DNA of 31,585 nt from Microbacterium sp. (GTDB lineage Bacteria > Actinomycetota > Actinomycetes > Actinomycetales > Microbacteriaceae): contig NZ_QFPF01000023.1 of the NCBI RefSeq assembly GCF_003248605.1, positions 1-31,585 on the forward strand, read 5' to 3'. Position numbers and translations under genes: made by a program. This document shows, one piece after another, positions 23,881 through 30,387 of the stretch. The stretch's first letter is position 1; every line of letters starts with the position of its first letter. The notes under the pieces are model-generated. The model was not told the origin of the DNA and ran no database searches. It saw nothing but the letters and a program-made list of their open reading frames with translations.

Positions 23881-23968
23881 TGGTGGTCGAGGTGCGTCCC
23901 GGGGACTCTGACGCCCCAACGTGGTGGTCGAGGTGCGTCCCGGGGGTTCTGACGCCCCAACGTGGTGG
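23860..23968. repeat. 41-bp tandem repeat, 2.6 copies, growing out of palindrome copy 1
   Basis: Units at 23860-23900, 23901-23941 and 23942-23968 (partial) differ only at one or two bases. Each contains CGCCCCAACG (starts 23871, 23912, 23953) followed by TGGTGGTCGAGGTGCGTCCC. The box spacing of 41 bp is close to four helical turns. The first unit shares its box with the right arm of the 68-bp palindrome. Confidence 0.85.
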
Positions 23969-23993
23969 CGCAAGGGCCGGGTTGCGCCTGCGC

Positions 23994-24584
23994 TCAGCGC
24001 CGTGCGAGCCGCGCGCGCAGTCCGGCGCGCACGGCCGGCCACTCGTGCGGCAGGATCGAGTACACGACCGTGTCGCGCAGCGTGCCATCGGGCATGACGC
24101 TGTGGTTGCGCAGGACCCCATCCTGTTTCGCGCCGAGCCGCTCGATCGCTGCGCGCGATTGCCGATTGTGCCAGTGGGTGCGAAACTCCACCGCGATCGC
24201 CTCGCAGCCCTCGAAAGCATGACCGAGCAGGAGCAGCTTCGCCTCGGTGTTCACCGCCGTGCGCTGCACCGACGGCGCGAGCCACGTGTAGCCGATCTCG
24301 ACACGACGGTTGCGCTCGTCGATGTTGCAGAACGTCGTCATGCCGACGGCACGGCCGGATGCTGTCGCCACGACAGCCCACGGGTTCATGCGCCGCGCGG
24401 CATGCTCGCCCTGGCGGCGCGCGATCTCGCCTTCGACGGCGGCGGAGTCGGGAACCGACGTGTACCACGGACGCGCGTCGCCGAATTCTCGAGCCGCGTC
24501 CTGGAGATCGGTGGTGTGGATATCGGCGAGCGGCTCGAGCCGCACGTGCGTTCCGTCGAGGGGCAGCGGATCGGCGAGCAGCAT
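23994..24584 (-). CDS. GNAT-family N-acetyltransferase (RimJ/RimL type)
   Basis: 196 residues from ATG 24584; the reading frame is open further upstream but that part overlaps nothing conserved. GNAT fold: an N-terminal LDGTHVRLEPLADIHTTDL start, WAVVATASGRAVGMTTFCNIDERNRRVEIGYTWLAPSVQRT (beta strands plus acetyl-CoA loop region, about residues 68-108), AVEFRTHWHNRQSRAAIERLGAKQDGVLRNH (about 128-158) with the N-x-x-S-x-x-A-x-x-x-L-G signature typical of RimL-like enzymes, and a terminal DTVVYSIL. The substrate cannot be inferred. It lies between two repeat elements, in the same direction as the AbiEi-like gene; no catalytic link is evident. Confidence 0.88.
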   Translation of the reverse strand: MLLADPLPLDGTHVRLEPLADIHTTDLQDAAREFGDARPWYTSVPDSAAVEGEIARRQGEHAARRMNPWAVVATASGRAVGMTTFCNIDERNRRVEIGYTWLAPSVQRTAVNTEAKLLLLGHAFEGCEAIAVEFRTHWHNRQSRAAIERLGAKQDGVLRNHSVMPDGTLRDTVVYSILPHEWPAVRAGLRARLARR

Positions 24585-24639
24585 CCATCGATCGTATCGA
24601 GGCCTGCGCGGACGATCGGTGTGCGCAGCAGCCTCGGCT

Positions 24640-24707
24640 CGTTGGGGCGTCAAAATCACGTGAAGGCGTGGAGTTCCGCGCCCCAACGCAGCGCCGACGC
24701 CCCACCG
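24640..24707. repeat. 68-bp palindrome of the CGTTGGGGCG family, copy 2 (degenerate)
   Basis: CGTTGGGGCG (24640-24649), TCAAAATCA, degenerate CGTGAAGGCG (24659-24668), TGGAGTTC, CGCGCCCCAACG (24677-24688), CAGCGCCGA, CGCCCCACCG (24698-24707). Length and plan are the same as copy 1, but the two spacers are not complementary to each other. It lies in the 144-nt gap between the AbiEi-like gene and the acetyltransferase. Confidence 0.75.
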
Positions 24708-24728
24708 GCTCCAACGGGCCCTGCGTCG

Positions 24729-25676
24729 TCAGGGTCGCGGCACCGCCACGCCGAATGCCGCGAGCCGGGCCGCCAGCGTTCGAACCGAGGCGAGGTGAGT
24801 CATCTCCCAGCGCAGAATCCGCCAGCCGGTCGTGCCTCGGATCCAGTCCTCGCGGCGCTTCTCATCGAGCAGGGCCTGCTGGGGCGTGCGGCCGGCGAGG
24901 AAGAGGGGGTCGGAGTACTTCGCTTCGCCGTCGAACTCGCCGAAGGCGAGGATGTCGTCCAGACCGAAATCGACGAAGTAGCGGGTGCTATCCGGTCCGG
25001 GTACCTCGACCTGCAGGCGCGGCGCCGCGAAACCCAGCCGGTGCAGGTAGAGCCTGCTGATGCTCTCTCCCGGTCGGTCGGCGCGCGGGTCTGCGAACGT
25101 GATCAGCTCCGTCGCCCGGGCGGCGCCGGGGGTGCGCGGCGTCAGCCAGTCCAGCGCGTCGCGGCGCAGCCGGTCGACCGCCGCCTGATCCTCTCTTCTT
25201 GCCGAGCGCAGCGCCGCGTCGGCGACGGCGACCGCCGCCTCCGGCGCGTCGAATCGTGCGACGCTCGACATGGTGCGCGCGAGGTCGGTGATCAGCAGAC
25301 CACGGACCTCGATCACCCCCGCATCGGTCGTGCCTCGATGACGACTGATATCGGCTGCCAGATGATCGCGAGGATTCGGTGCGATGACGTGCGTGCGCTC
25401 GTCGCGGGATCGGAACACGGGTAGTCCGTGCACGGCCGCGGCCGTGGAGTGCGAGAACACGGGCGGCTCATCCGATGCTGCGTGCCAAGCCCGAGCGCGC
25501 AGGATGCGCCACTGCTCGGGTGTGAGCGCGACGGCATCGGCGCTCGAGACATAGATTCCCCGCCGCACCCGCGTGATCGTTCCCGTCTCGACGTGACGTT
25601 TGATCTGCCGATCCGTCAGCCCCGCCCTCGCGAGGGTTCGATTCGTCGCGAGCGGGATGGCGAAGGCATCGGTCAT
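24729..25676 (-). CDS. AbiEi-like winged-helix protein fused to a PD-(D/E)XK/DUF559-like domain
   Basis: 315 residues from ATG 25676; an upstream in-frame ATG at 25727 would add 17 residues but lies inside the inverted repeat. The N-terminus (about residues 10-50: RTLARAGLTDRQIKRHVETGTITRVRRGIYV) is the winged-helix domain of type IV AbiEi antitoxins, followed by the HSTAAAVHGLP segment typical of them. The C-terminal third contains YFVDFGLDDILAFGEFDGEAKY, with a D...E-x-K arrangement like the restriction-endonuclease fold of DUF559 proteins, and ends DWIRGTTGWRILRWE. No AbiEii nucleotidyltransferase toxin is adjacent, so this is an orphan of a type common in actinobacteria, with unknown role. 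It lies inside the repeat pocket and has a palindrome in front of it. Confidence 0.82.
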   Translation of the reverse strand: MTDAFAIPLATNRTLARAGLTDRQIKRHVETGTITRVRRGIYVSSADAVALTPEQWRILRARAWHAASDEPPVFSHSTAAAVHGLPVFRSRDERTHVIAPNPRDHLAADISRHRGTTDAGVIEVRGLLITDLARTMSSVARFDAPEAAVAVADAALRSARREDQAAVDRLRRDALDWLTPRTPGAARATELITFADPRADRPGESISRLYLHRLGFAAPRLQVEVPGPDSTRYFVDFGLDDILAFGEFDGEAKYSDPLFLAGRTPQQALLDEKRREDWIRGTTGWRILRWEMTHLASVRTLAARLAAFGVAVPRP

Positions 25677-25690
25677 GAATCGAGGGTGCG

Positions 25691-25729
25691 GGATGCTGCA
25701 CGTCGCGCGGTCGCCGTCGTGCAGCATCC
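25691..25729 (-). promoter_or_regulatory. 11-bp perfect inverted repeat upstream of the AbiEi-like gene
   Basis: GGATGCTGCAC (25691-25701) and GTGCAGCATCC (25719-25729) are perfect inverse complements with a 17-nt centre, ending 14 nt before the ATG at 25676. AbiEi antitoxins are known to repress their own promoters by binding inverted repeats, so this is a plausible autoregulatory operator. The word GCAGCATCC is frequent in this genome, which lowers certainty. Confidence 0.5.
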
Positions 25730-25777
25730 GGGGACTCGTCGTCGCGCACTGCAGCTGGGGAGGAGCGGCGCCTGGCG

Positions 25778-25845
25778 CGTTGGGGCGTCAGCGCGACGTT
25801 GGGGCGTGCTGCAGCGCGCCCCACGGTGATTTCGACGCCCCGACG
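25778..25845. repeat. 68-bp palindrome of the CGTTGGGGCG family, copy 3
   Basis: CGTTGGGGCG (25778-25787), TCAGCGCGA, CGTTGGGGCG (25797-25806), TGCTGCAG, CGCGCCCCACG (25815-25825), GTGATTTCGA, CGCCCCGACG (25836-25845). The two spacers do not pair with each other, unlike copy 1. It differs from copy 4 at a single position, so the two are a recent 93-bp-period duplication. Confidence 0.85.
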
Positions 25846-25870
25846 TGGGTCGGGGCCGCCCGGCTTCGCG

Positions 25871-25938
25871 CGTTGGGGCGTCAGCGCGACGTTGGGGCGT
25901 GCTGCAGCGCGCCCCACGGTGATTTCGACGCCCCAACG
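25871..25938. repeat. 68-bp palindrome of the CGTTGGGGCG family, copy 4
   Basis: Same sequence as copy 3 except A instead of G in the last box (CGCCCCAACG, 25929-25938). The 25 nt between copies 3 and 4 are GC-rich and unrelated to the boxes. Its last box is the first box of the 21-bp array that follows. Confidence 0.85.
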
Positions 25939-26067
25939 CAGAGCACCGAAGCCCCAACGCAGAGCACCGACGCCCCGACGCAGAGCACCGACCGCCCCAA
26001 CGCAGAGCACCGACGCCCCAACGCAGAGCACCGACCGCCCCGACGCAGAGCACCGACACCCCAAACG
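25929..26067. repeat. Iteron-like array: seven CGCCCCAACG boxes at 21-22 bp spacing
   Basis: Boxes start at 25929, 25950, 25971, 25993, 26014, 26036 and 26057 (steps 21, 21, 22, 21, 22, 21), separated by six near-identical CAGAGCACCGA(C) linkers. Three boxes are exact, the others have one or two changes. The step equals two helical turns, so all boxes face the same side of the DNA. The gene-free stretch 25677-26095 (419 bp) contains only this array, copies 3 and 4 of the palindrome and the inverted repeat at 25691. The array lies 3' of the mutase gene. Confidence 0.88.
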
Positions 26068-26095
26068 CGGGGCGGGACGCGGAAGGCGCCCCGAG

Positions 26096-27802
26096 TCAGC
26101 CGACGAGGGCGCGCGCCGCGGCGTCCAGCGCCGCGATGCGCGACCGGGCATCCTCGGCTGTGTCGCCACGCACATCGAGGTAGACCTTGAGCTTGGGCTC
26201 GGTACCGCTCGGGCGCACGATCACGCGTGATCCGTCGTCGAGCCACACCCGCAGTACGTCGCCGCGCGGCAGGTCGCCGTCGCCGCGCAGCAGATCGTCG
26301 ATGCGCGTGACGTGAACTCCCGCGAGTTCGGCGGGGGGCTGCCGACGCAGCCTCGCCATGATGTCGGCGATGACGCGCACGTCCTCGACCCGCACCGAGA
26401 CCTGACCGCTGGCGAAGTGACCGAACTGGGCGGTCAGCTCGTCGACGAGTCCCGCGAGCGACGACCCACGCCCCCGCGCCTCCGCGGCAAGGCCGAGCAG
26501 GGCGACGGTCGCCGAGAGTCCGTCCTTGTCGCGCACGGTGCCGGGGTTCACGAGATACCCGAGGGCCTCCTCGAACCCGTAGATCAGCCCGGGCGCGCGC
26601 GAGATCCACTTGAACCCGGTCAGCGTCTCGTGAAAGTCCAGGCCGTAGTGCCCGGCGATCGCGCGCAGCCCGGGCGAGGACACGAGCGAGCAGGCCAGCG
26701 ACGCGCCGGGCACCGCTCCCGCCTCGCGGGCCAGGCGAGCCGCCCGCCACCCGAGCAGCAGCCCCACTTCGTTGCCCGACAGCGCGCGCCAGCCTCCCTC
26801 GACGTCCGCGGGCACGGCGACAGCGAGCCGGTCCGCGTCGGGGTCGTTCGCAACCACGAACTCGGCGTCCGCCGCACGCGCCGCCTCGTAGGCGAGGTCC
26901 ATCGCGCCGGGCTCCTCGGGGTTAGGGAACGCCACGGTCGGAAAAGCCGGGTCGGGCTCGATCTGCCGCTCGACGAGAACGGGCTCCGGATAGCTCGCCG
27001 ACGCGAGGATCCGCGCCAGCGTGTCCCATCCCACACCGTGCATCGCGGTGTACACCCAGCGCATGCCCGCGGCGGTCTCGGGCGCGGGCGAGACCGCCGC
27101 CGTCGCCGCGACGTAGGCGTCGACGACCGACTCGGGCGCACTCTCGTAGCCGAGCGACCGCGGCAGCCGCGACACCGGAATCTCCGCCGCCACCCGCACG
27201 ATGTGCGCCGAGATCTGCGCGTCGGCGGGCGACACGATTTGGGCGCCCTCGTCGGCGCCGCCGAGATACACCTTGTACCCGTTGTCGTCCGGTGGGTTGT
27301 GGCTGGCGGTCACCATGACCCCCGCGTCGGCGCCGAGGTGACGCACGGCGAACGCGAGTACCGGCGTCGGCAGCAGTCGGGGCAGCAGGATGGCGCGCAG
27401 GCCCGCCCCCGCGAAGACCTCGGCGGAGTCCCGCGCGAAGACGTCGGAGTTGCGCCGGCCGTCGTACCCGATCACGACACTCGGTGTGACGCCTTCGTCC
27501 GCCCGCTCGCGCAGATAGGACGCAAAACCCGCGGCCGCCTGCGCGACGAGCACCCTGTTCATGCGGTTGGGACCGGCTCCGAGTTCGCCGCGCAGTCCGG
27601 CGGTGCCGAACGCGAGGCGCGAGCCGAATCGATCCGCCAGATCCGCGCGCGCCCCCTCGTCCCCCTCCGCCCGCGCGAGCAGGTCCTCGAGCTCGGCGCG
27701 CGTCTGCGGGTCGGGATCCTGCGCGAGCCAGGCCCGCGCCTGTGCGATCACGTCACCCGAAGAGGCGCGGGATGCCGGGGCCCCGGCATCCACGTCGTTC
27801 AC
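26096..27802 (-). CDS. Phospho-sugar mutase (phosphopentomutase/phosphoglucomutase family)
   Basis: 568 residues from GTG 27802, overlapping the PNP stop (GTGA). Alpha-D-phosphohexomutase superfamily, four domains. FGTAGLRGELGAGPNRMN near residues 65-82; phosphoserine motif MVTASHNPPDDNGYK with Ser167; metal-binding loop NDPDADR; sugar-binding loop with FKWISR and EEALGY; C-terminal phosphate loop RPSGTEPKLKVYL. Direct coupling to purine nucleoside phosphorylase suggests the main job is ribose-1-phosphate to ribose-5-phosphate, as in YhxB/PGM2-type mutases, though glucose or mannose phosphates cannot be excluded. Length is normal for this class (550-600). Its 3' end abuts the repeat array. 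Confidence 0.93.
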   Translation of the reverse strand: MNDVDAGAPASRASSGDVIAQARAWLAQDPDPQTRAELEDLLARAEGDEGARADLADRFGSRLAFGTAGLRGELGAGPNRMNRVLVAQAAAGFASYLRERADEGVTPSVVIGYDGRRNSDVFARDSAEVFAGAGLRAILLPRLLPTPVLAFAVRHLGADAGVMVTASHNPPDDNGYKVYLGGADEGAQIVSPADAQISAHIVRVAAEIPVSRLPRSLGYESAPESVVDAYVAATAAVSPAPETAAGMRWVYTAMHGVGWDTLARILASASYPEPVLVERQIEPDPAFPTVAFPNPEEPGAMDLAYEAARAADAEFVVANDPDADRLAVAVPADVEGGWRALSGNEVGLLLGWRAARLAREAGAVPGASLACSLVSSPGLRAIAGHYGLDFHETLTGFKWISRAPGLIYGFEEALGYLVNPGTVRDKDGLSATVALLGLAAEARGRGSSLAGLVDELTAQFGHFASGQVSVRVEDVRVIADIMARLRRQPPAELAGVHVTRIDDLLRGDGDLPRGDVLRVWLDDGSRVIVRPSGTEPKLKVYLDVRGDTAEDARSRIAALDAAARALVG

Positions 27803-28632
27803 AGCGCCCCGATCACGCGGGCCAGGAGCGAGGAGATGACCGGCTCGGCCTCGCGTCCGGCCTCGATCACCTCCTGGTGACTGAGGGGCGTGGTCTGGAT
27901 GCCGGCGGCCATGTTCGTGATGAGCGAGAAGCCCAGCACCTCCATACCGGCCTGGCGGGCCGCGATCGCCTCGAGGGCGGTGGACATGCCCACGATGTGA
28001 CCGCCGATGGTCTTGGCCATGCGCACCTCTGCGGGGGTCTCGTACTGCGGCCCGCGGAACTGGCAGTAGACGCCCTCGTCGAGCGTGGGATCGATCGTGC
28101 GCGCGAGGTCACGCAGGCGCAGGGAGTACAGATCGGTCAGGTCGATGAACGTCGCGCCCTCGAGCGGCGACGCCGAGGTGAGGTTGATGTGATCGCTGAT
28201 GAGCACGGGCTGCCCGGGCTTCCAGGCGGGCTTGATGCCGCCCGCGCCGTTGGTGAGCACCATCGTGCGCGCACCCGTCGCCGCGGCCGTGCGCACGCTG
28301 TGCACCACCCGCCGCACCCCGTGGCCCTCGTAGTAGTGCGTGCGGGCGCCGATCACCAGCACGTGCTTGCCCTTGGGGGTGGTCACACTGCGAAGTGTGC
28401 CCACATGGCCTTCGAGGGCGGGCTTGCTGAATCCCGTGACCTCGGTGGCGGGAAAGGCCGCGACCTGCTCGCCGAGCAGCTCGGCGGACTTGCCCCAGCC
28501 CGATCCGAGGGTCAGGGCGATGTCGTGCTGCGCGACGCCCGTGAGGCGCGCGATGTCGTCCGCTGCCTGCGCCGCGACCTCGAAGGGGTCGGTGGCGGGA
28601 TCGTCGAGCGGGTGTGTGGTGTGCGATGACAT
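27799..28632 (-). CDS. punA: Purine nucleoside phosphorylase (trimeric, 6-oxopurine type)
   Basis: 277 residues from ATG 28632. PNP/MTAP family: phosphate loop TLGSGWGKSAE (about residues 42-52), ARTHYYEGHG, LTNGAGGI, the substrate loop FRGPQYETPAEVRM with the glutamate that binds the base, and ITNMAAGI, where Asn is typical for inosine/guanosine-specific enzymes. It splits these nucleosides to hypoxanthine or guanine and ribose-1-phosphate, which the coupled mutase then isomerises. A TAAAGT 6 nt before the ATG and the lack of a ribosome site point to a leaderless mRNA. Metabolically it belongs with the nucleoside import operon at 2295-10424, 17 kb away. No lesion seen. Confidence 0.95.
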   Translation of the reverse strand: MSSHTTHPLDDPATDPFEVAAQAADDIARLTGVAQHDIALTLGSGWGKSAELLGEQVAAFPATEVTGFSKPALEGHVGTLRSVTTPKGKHVLVIGARTHYYEGHGVRRVVHSVRTAAATGARTMVLTNGAGGIKPAWKPGQPVLISDHINLTSASPLEGATFIDLTDLYSLRLRDLARTIDPTLDEGVYCQFRGPQYETPAEVRMAKTIGGHIVGMSTALEAIAARQAGMEVLGFSLITNMAAGIQTTPLSHQEVIEAGREAEPVISSLLARVIGAL

Positions 28633-28638
28633 GTCCCC

Positions 28639-28644
28639 ACTTTA
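28639..28644 (-). promoter_or_regulatory. -10 element (TAAAGT) of a leaderless promoter for punA-mutase
   Basis: The minus strand reads TAAAGT, six bases, then the ATG at 28632. This is the standard geometry of actinobacterial leaderless genes. No good -35 box is visible. Confidence 0.6.
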
Positions 28645-28701
28645 GAAAGCGCGGGGCGCGCGGGCCAGACGGCCGCGCCGCGCGTGTGCGCGTCCGGGTG
28701 A

Positions 28702-28707
28702 CAGAAT
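28702..28707 (+). promoter_or_regulatory. -10 element (CAGAAT) of a leaderless promoter for lpdA
   Basis: CAGAAT is followed by 7 nt and the ATG at 28715. The in-frame ATG at 28706 overlaps the hexamer, so it would not be in the transcript; this decides the start at 28715. The region 28633-28714 is divergent between punA and lpdA. Confidence 0.5.
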
Positions 28708-28714
28708 GGGGATC

Positions 28715-30163
28715 ATGCCGGGTGAGTTCGAGCGCACACAACGGATCGCGATCATCGGCGGGGGGCCCGGCGGATACGAAGCCGCGCTGGCCGGCGCCCA
28801 GCTGGGAGCCGAGGTGACGCTCATCGAGCGGGCGGGCGTGGGCGGTTCGGCGGTCATCACCGACGTGGTGCCGTCGAAGACCCTCATCGCCACCGCCGAC
28901 GCCGCATCGGCGATCTCGGAGGCGACCGACCTCGGCGTGCAGTTCTTCGCGCGCGGGTCCGACGGCAAGCCCAGCCGGCCCGAGGTCGCGATCAACCTGG
29001 CGACGATCAACAAGCGCCTGCTCGCCCTCGCGCGTCAGCAGTCCGAAGACATGCGCGCCTCGCTCGCCGCAGCGGGCGTGCGCATCATCTCCGGCCACGG
29101 ACGGCTCGAAGGCACGGATGCTGTCGTGGTATCCACTGGCGCGGGCGGCACGGACTTCGACCGGATCGAGGCCGACACGTTCGTCGTCACGGTGGGGGCG
29201 TCGCCGCGCGAGCTGCCCAGCGCCAAGCCCGACGGCGAGCGCATCCTGACCTGGACCCAGCTCTACGACATGCCGGCGCTGCCCGAGCACCTGATCGTCG
29301 TGGGCTCGGGTGTCACGGGGGCCGAGTTCGCTTCGGCCTACATGAACCTCGGGGCCAAGGTCACGCTGGTCTCCTCCCGCGATCAGGTGCTGCCCGGCGA
29401 GGACGCCGACGCCGCCGCCGTGCTCGAGAAGGTCTTCAAGCGCGGTGGCATGACCCTGCTGTCCAAGGCGCGGGCCGAGTCCGTCGTCCGGGACGGCGAC
29501 GGTGTCGTGGTCTCGCTCGCGGACGGCCGCACGATCGAGGGCAGCCACTGCCTCATGGCGGTCGGCTCGGTCCCCAACACCGCCGGCATCGGCCTCGCGG
29601 AGGCGGGTGTGCAGATGACCGACTCCGGTCACATCCGCGTCAACCGCGTCGCGCGCACGTCGGTGCCCAACATCTATGCGGCGGGCGACTGCACGACCTT
29701 CGTCCCGCTCGCTTCGGTCGCCTCGATGCAGGGGCGTACGGCCGTGTTCCACGCGATGGGGGACGTCGTCATCCCCGTCGAACGCCGCCGCATCGCCGCG
29801 AACATCTTCACGGCGCCCGAGATCGCGACCGTCGGCTGGTCGGAGCAGGACGTCATCGAGGGGCGGATCGAGGGAGTCGTGCACAAGCTGCCGCTGGCGT
29901 CGAATCCCCGCGCGAAGATGATGGGCATCAAGGACGGCTTCGTCAAACTGCTCGCCCGCCGCGGGTCGGGCACCGTGATCGGCGGCGTGATCGTCGGGCC
30001 GAAGGCGTCCGAGCTGATCTACCCGATCGCCGTCGCCGTGGACCGCCGTCTGAGCGTCGACCAACTCTCCCGCGCGTTCACGGTGTATCCGTCGCTCACC
30101 GGCAGCATCACCGACGCTGCGCGTGCGATGCACATCGTCGACCGCGACCACGAGCAGTACTGA
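28715..30163 (+). CDS. lpdA: LpdA-like NAD(P)H-quinone dehydrogenase (dihydrolipoamide dehydrogenase fold, no redox cysteines)
   Basis: 482 residues from ATG 28715. Class I pyridine-nucleotide flavoprotein: FAD motif IAIIGGGPGGYEAALAGAQLGA (about residues 10-31), the NAD(P) motif IVVGSGVTGAEFASAYMNLGA, the second FAD strand IYAAGDCT, and a C-terminal dimerisation domain ending SITDAARAMH. The active-site stretch normally GGxCxxxGCxPSK reads GVGGSAVITDVVPSKTL: both disulfide cysteines are absent. Mycobacterial LpdA (Rv3303c) also lacks the disulfide but, from memory, keeps one Cys before VPSK. A lipoamide reaction is therefore unlikely; quinone reduction is the better guess. It is divergent from punA and not part of an operon; a palindrome follows it. 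Confidence 0.9.
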   Translation: MPGEFERTQRIAIIGGGPGGYEAALAGAQLGAEVTLIERAGVGGSAVITDVVPSKTLIATADAASAISEATDLGVQFFARGSDGKPSRPEVAINLATINKRLLALARQQSEDMRASLAAAGVRIISGHGRLEGTDAVVVSTGAGGTDFDRIEADTFVVTVGASPRELPSAKPDGERILTWTQLYDMPALPEHLIVVGSGVTGAEFASAYMNLGAKVTLVSSRDQVLPGEDADAAAVLEKVFKRGGMTLLSKARAESVVRDGDGVVVSLADGRTIEGSHCLMAVGSVPNTAGIGLAEAGVQMTDSGHIRVNRVARTSVPNIYAAGDCTTFVPLASVASMQGRTAVFHAMGDVVIPVERRRIAANIFTAPEIATVGWSEQDVIEGRIEGVVHKLPLASNPRAKMMGIKDGFVKLLARRGSGTVIGGVIVGPKASELIYPIAVAVDRRLSVDQLSRAFTVYPSLTGSITDAARAMHIVDRDHEQY

Positions 30164-30270
30164 GGTCGCGCGACTGCACCTGCACGACAGCATCCGCCCG
30201 AGGCACCCGCTTGCGCCCGGGCGCGCGGCCATGACGCCTGATCAACGCTCGTCGCTGCGGTGCCTGTGGA

Positions 30271-30321
30271 TGTCCCGATTTATGTCGGCCTGGCTGCGCC
30301 CAGGCGACAGAAATGGGGACA
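30271..30321. repeat. 51-bp intergenic palindrome with TGTCCC...GGGACA ends
   Basis: Outer arms 30271-30288 and 30304-30321 pair at 15 of 18 positions; an inner stem CCTGG/CCAGG closes a CTGCGC loop, with G30288 bulged. It lies between convergent lpdA and the carboxylase gene, 107 nt after the lpdA stop. No T-tract. Its internal repeat of TGTC recalls the box-spacer-box plan of the 67-68 bp elements, but less clearly. The rest of 30164-30387 shows only a GGGCCT triple repeat near 30357-30378. Confidence 0.7.
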
Positions 30322-30387
30322 CGCCCATGCGCGGGGGGACTCCGCCGCGAGGTCGTGCGCCTGGGCCTGGGCCTGGGCGCGTGCAGG

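Noticed and set aside
25673..26059. Minus-strand open frame of 128 residues with repeated Cys/Ala/Leu motifs
   Set aside because: It is only a translation of the box array; composition is low-complexity, there is no ribosome site and no family resemblance.
25929..26067. Possible CRISPR array
   Set aside because: The spacers are nearly identical to each other, the unit is only 21 bp, and no cas genes are present.
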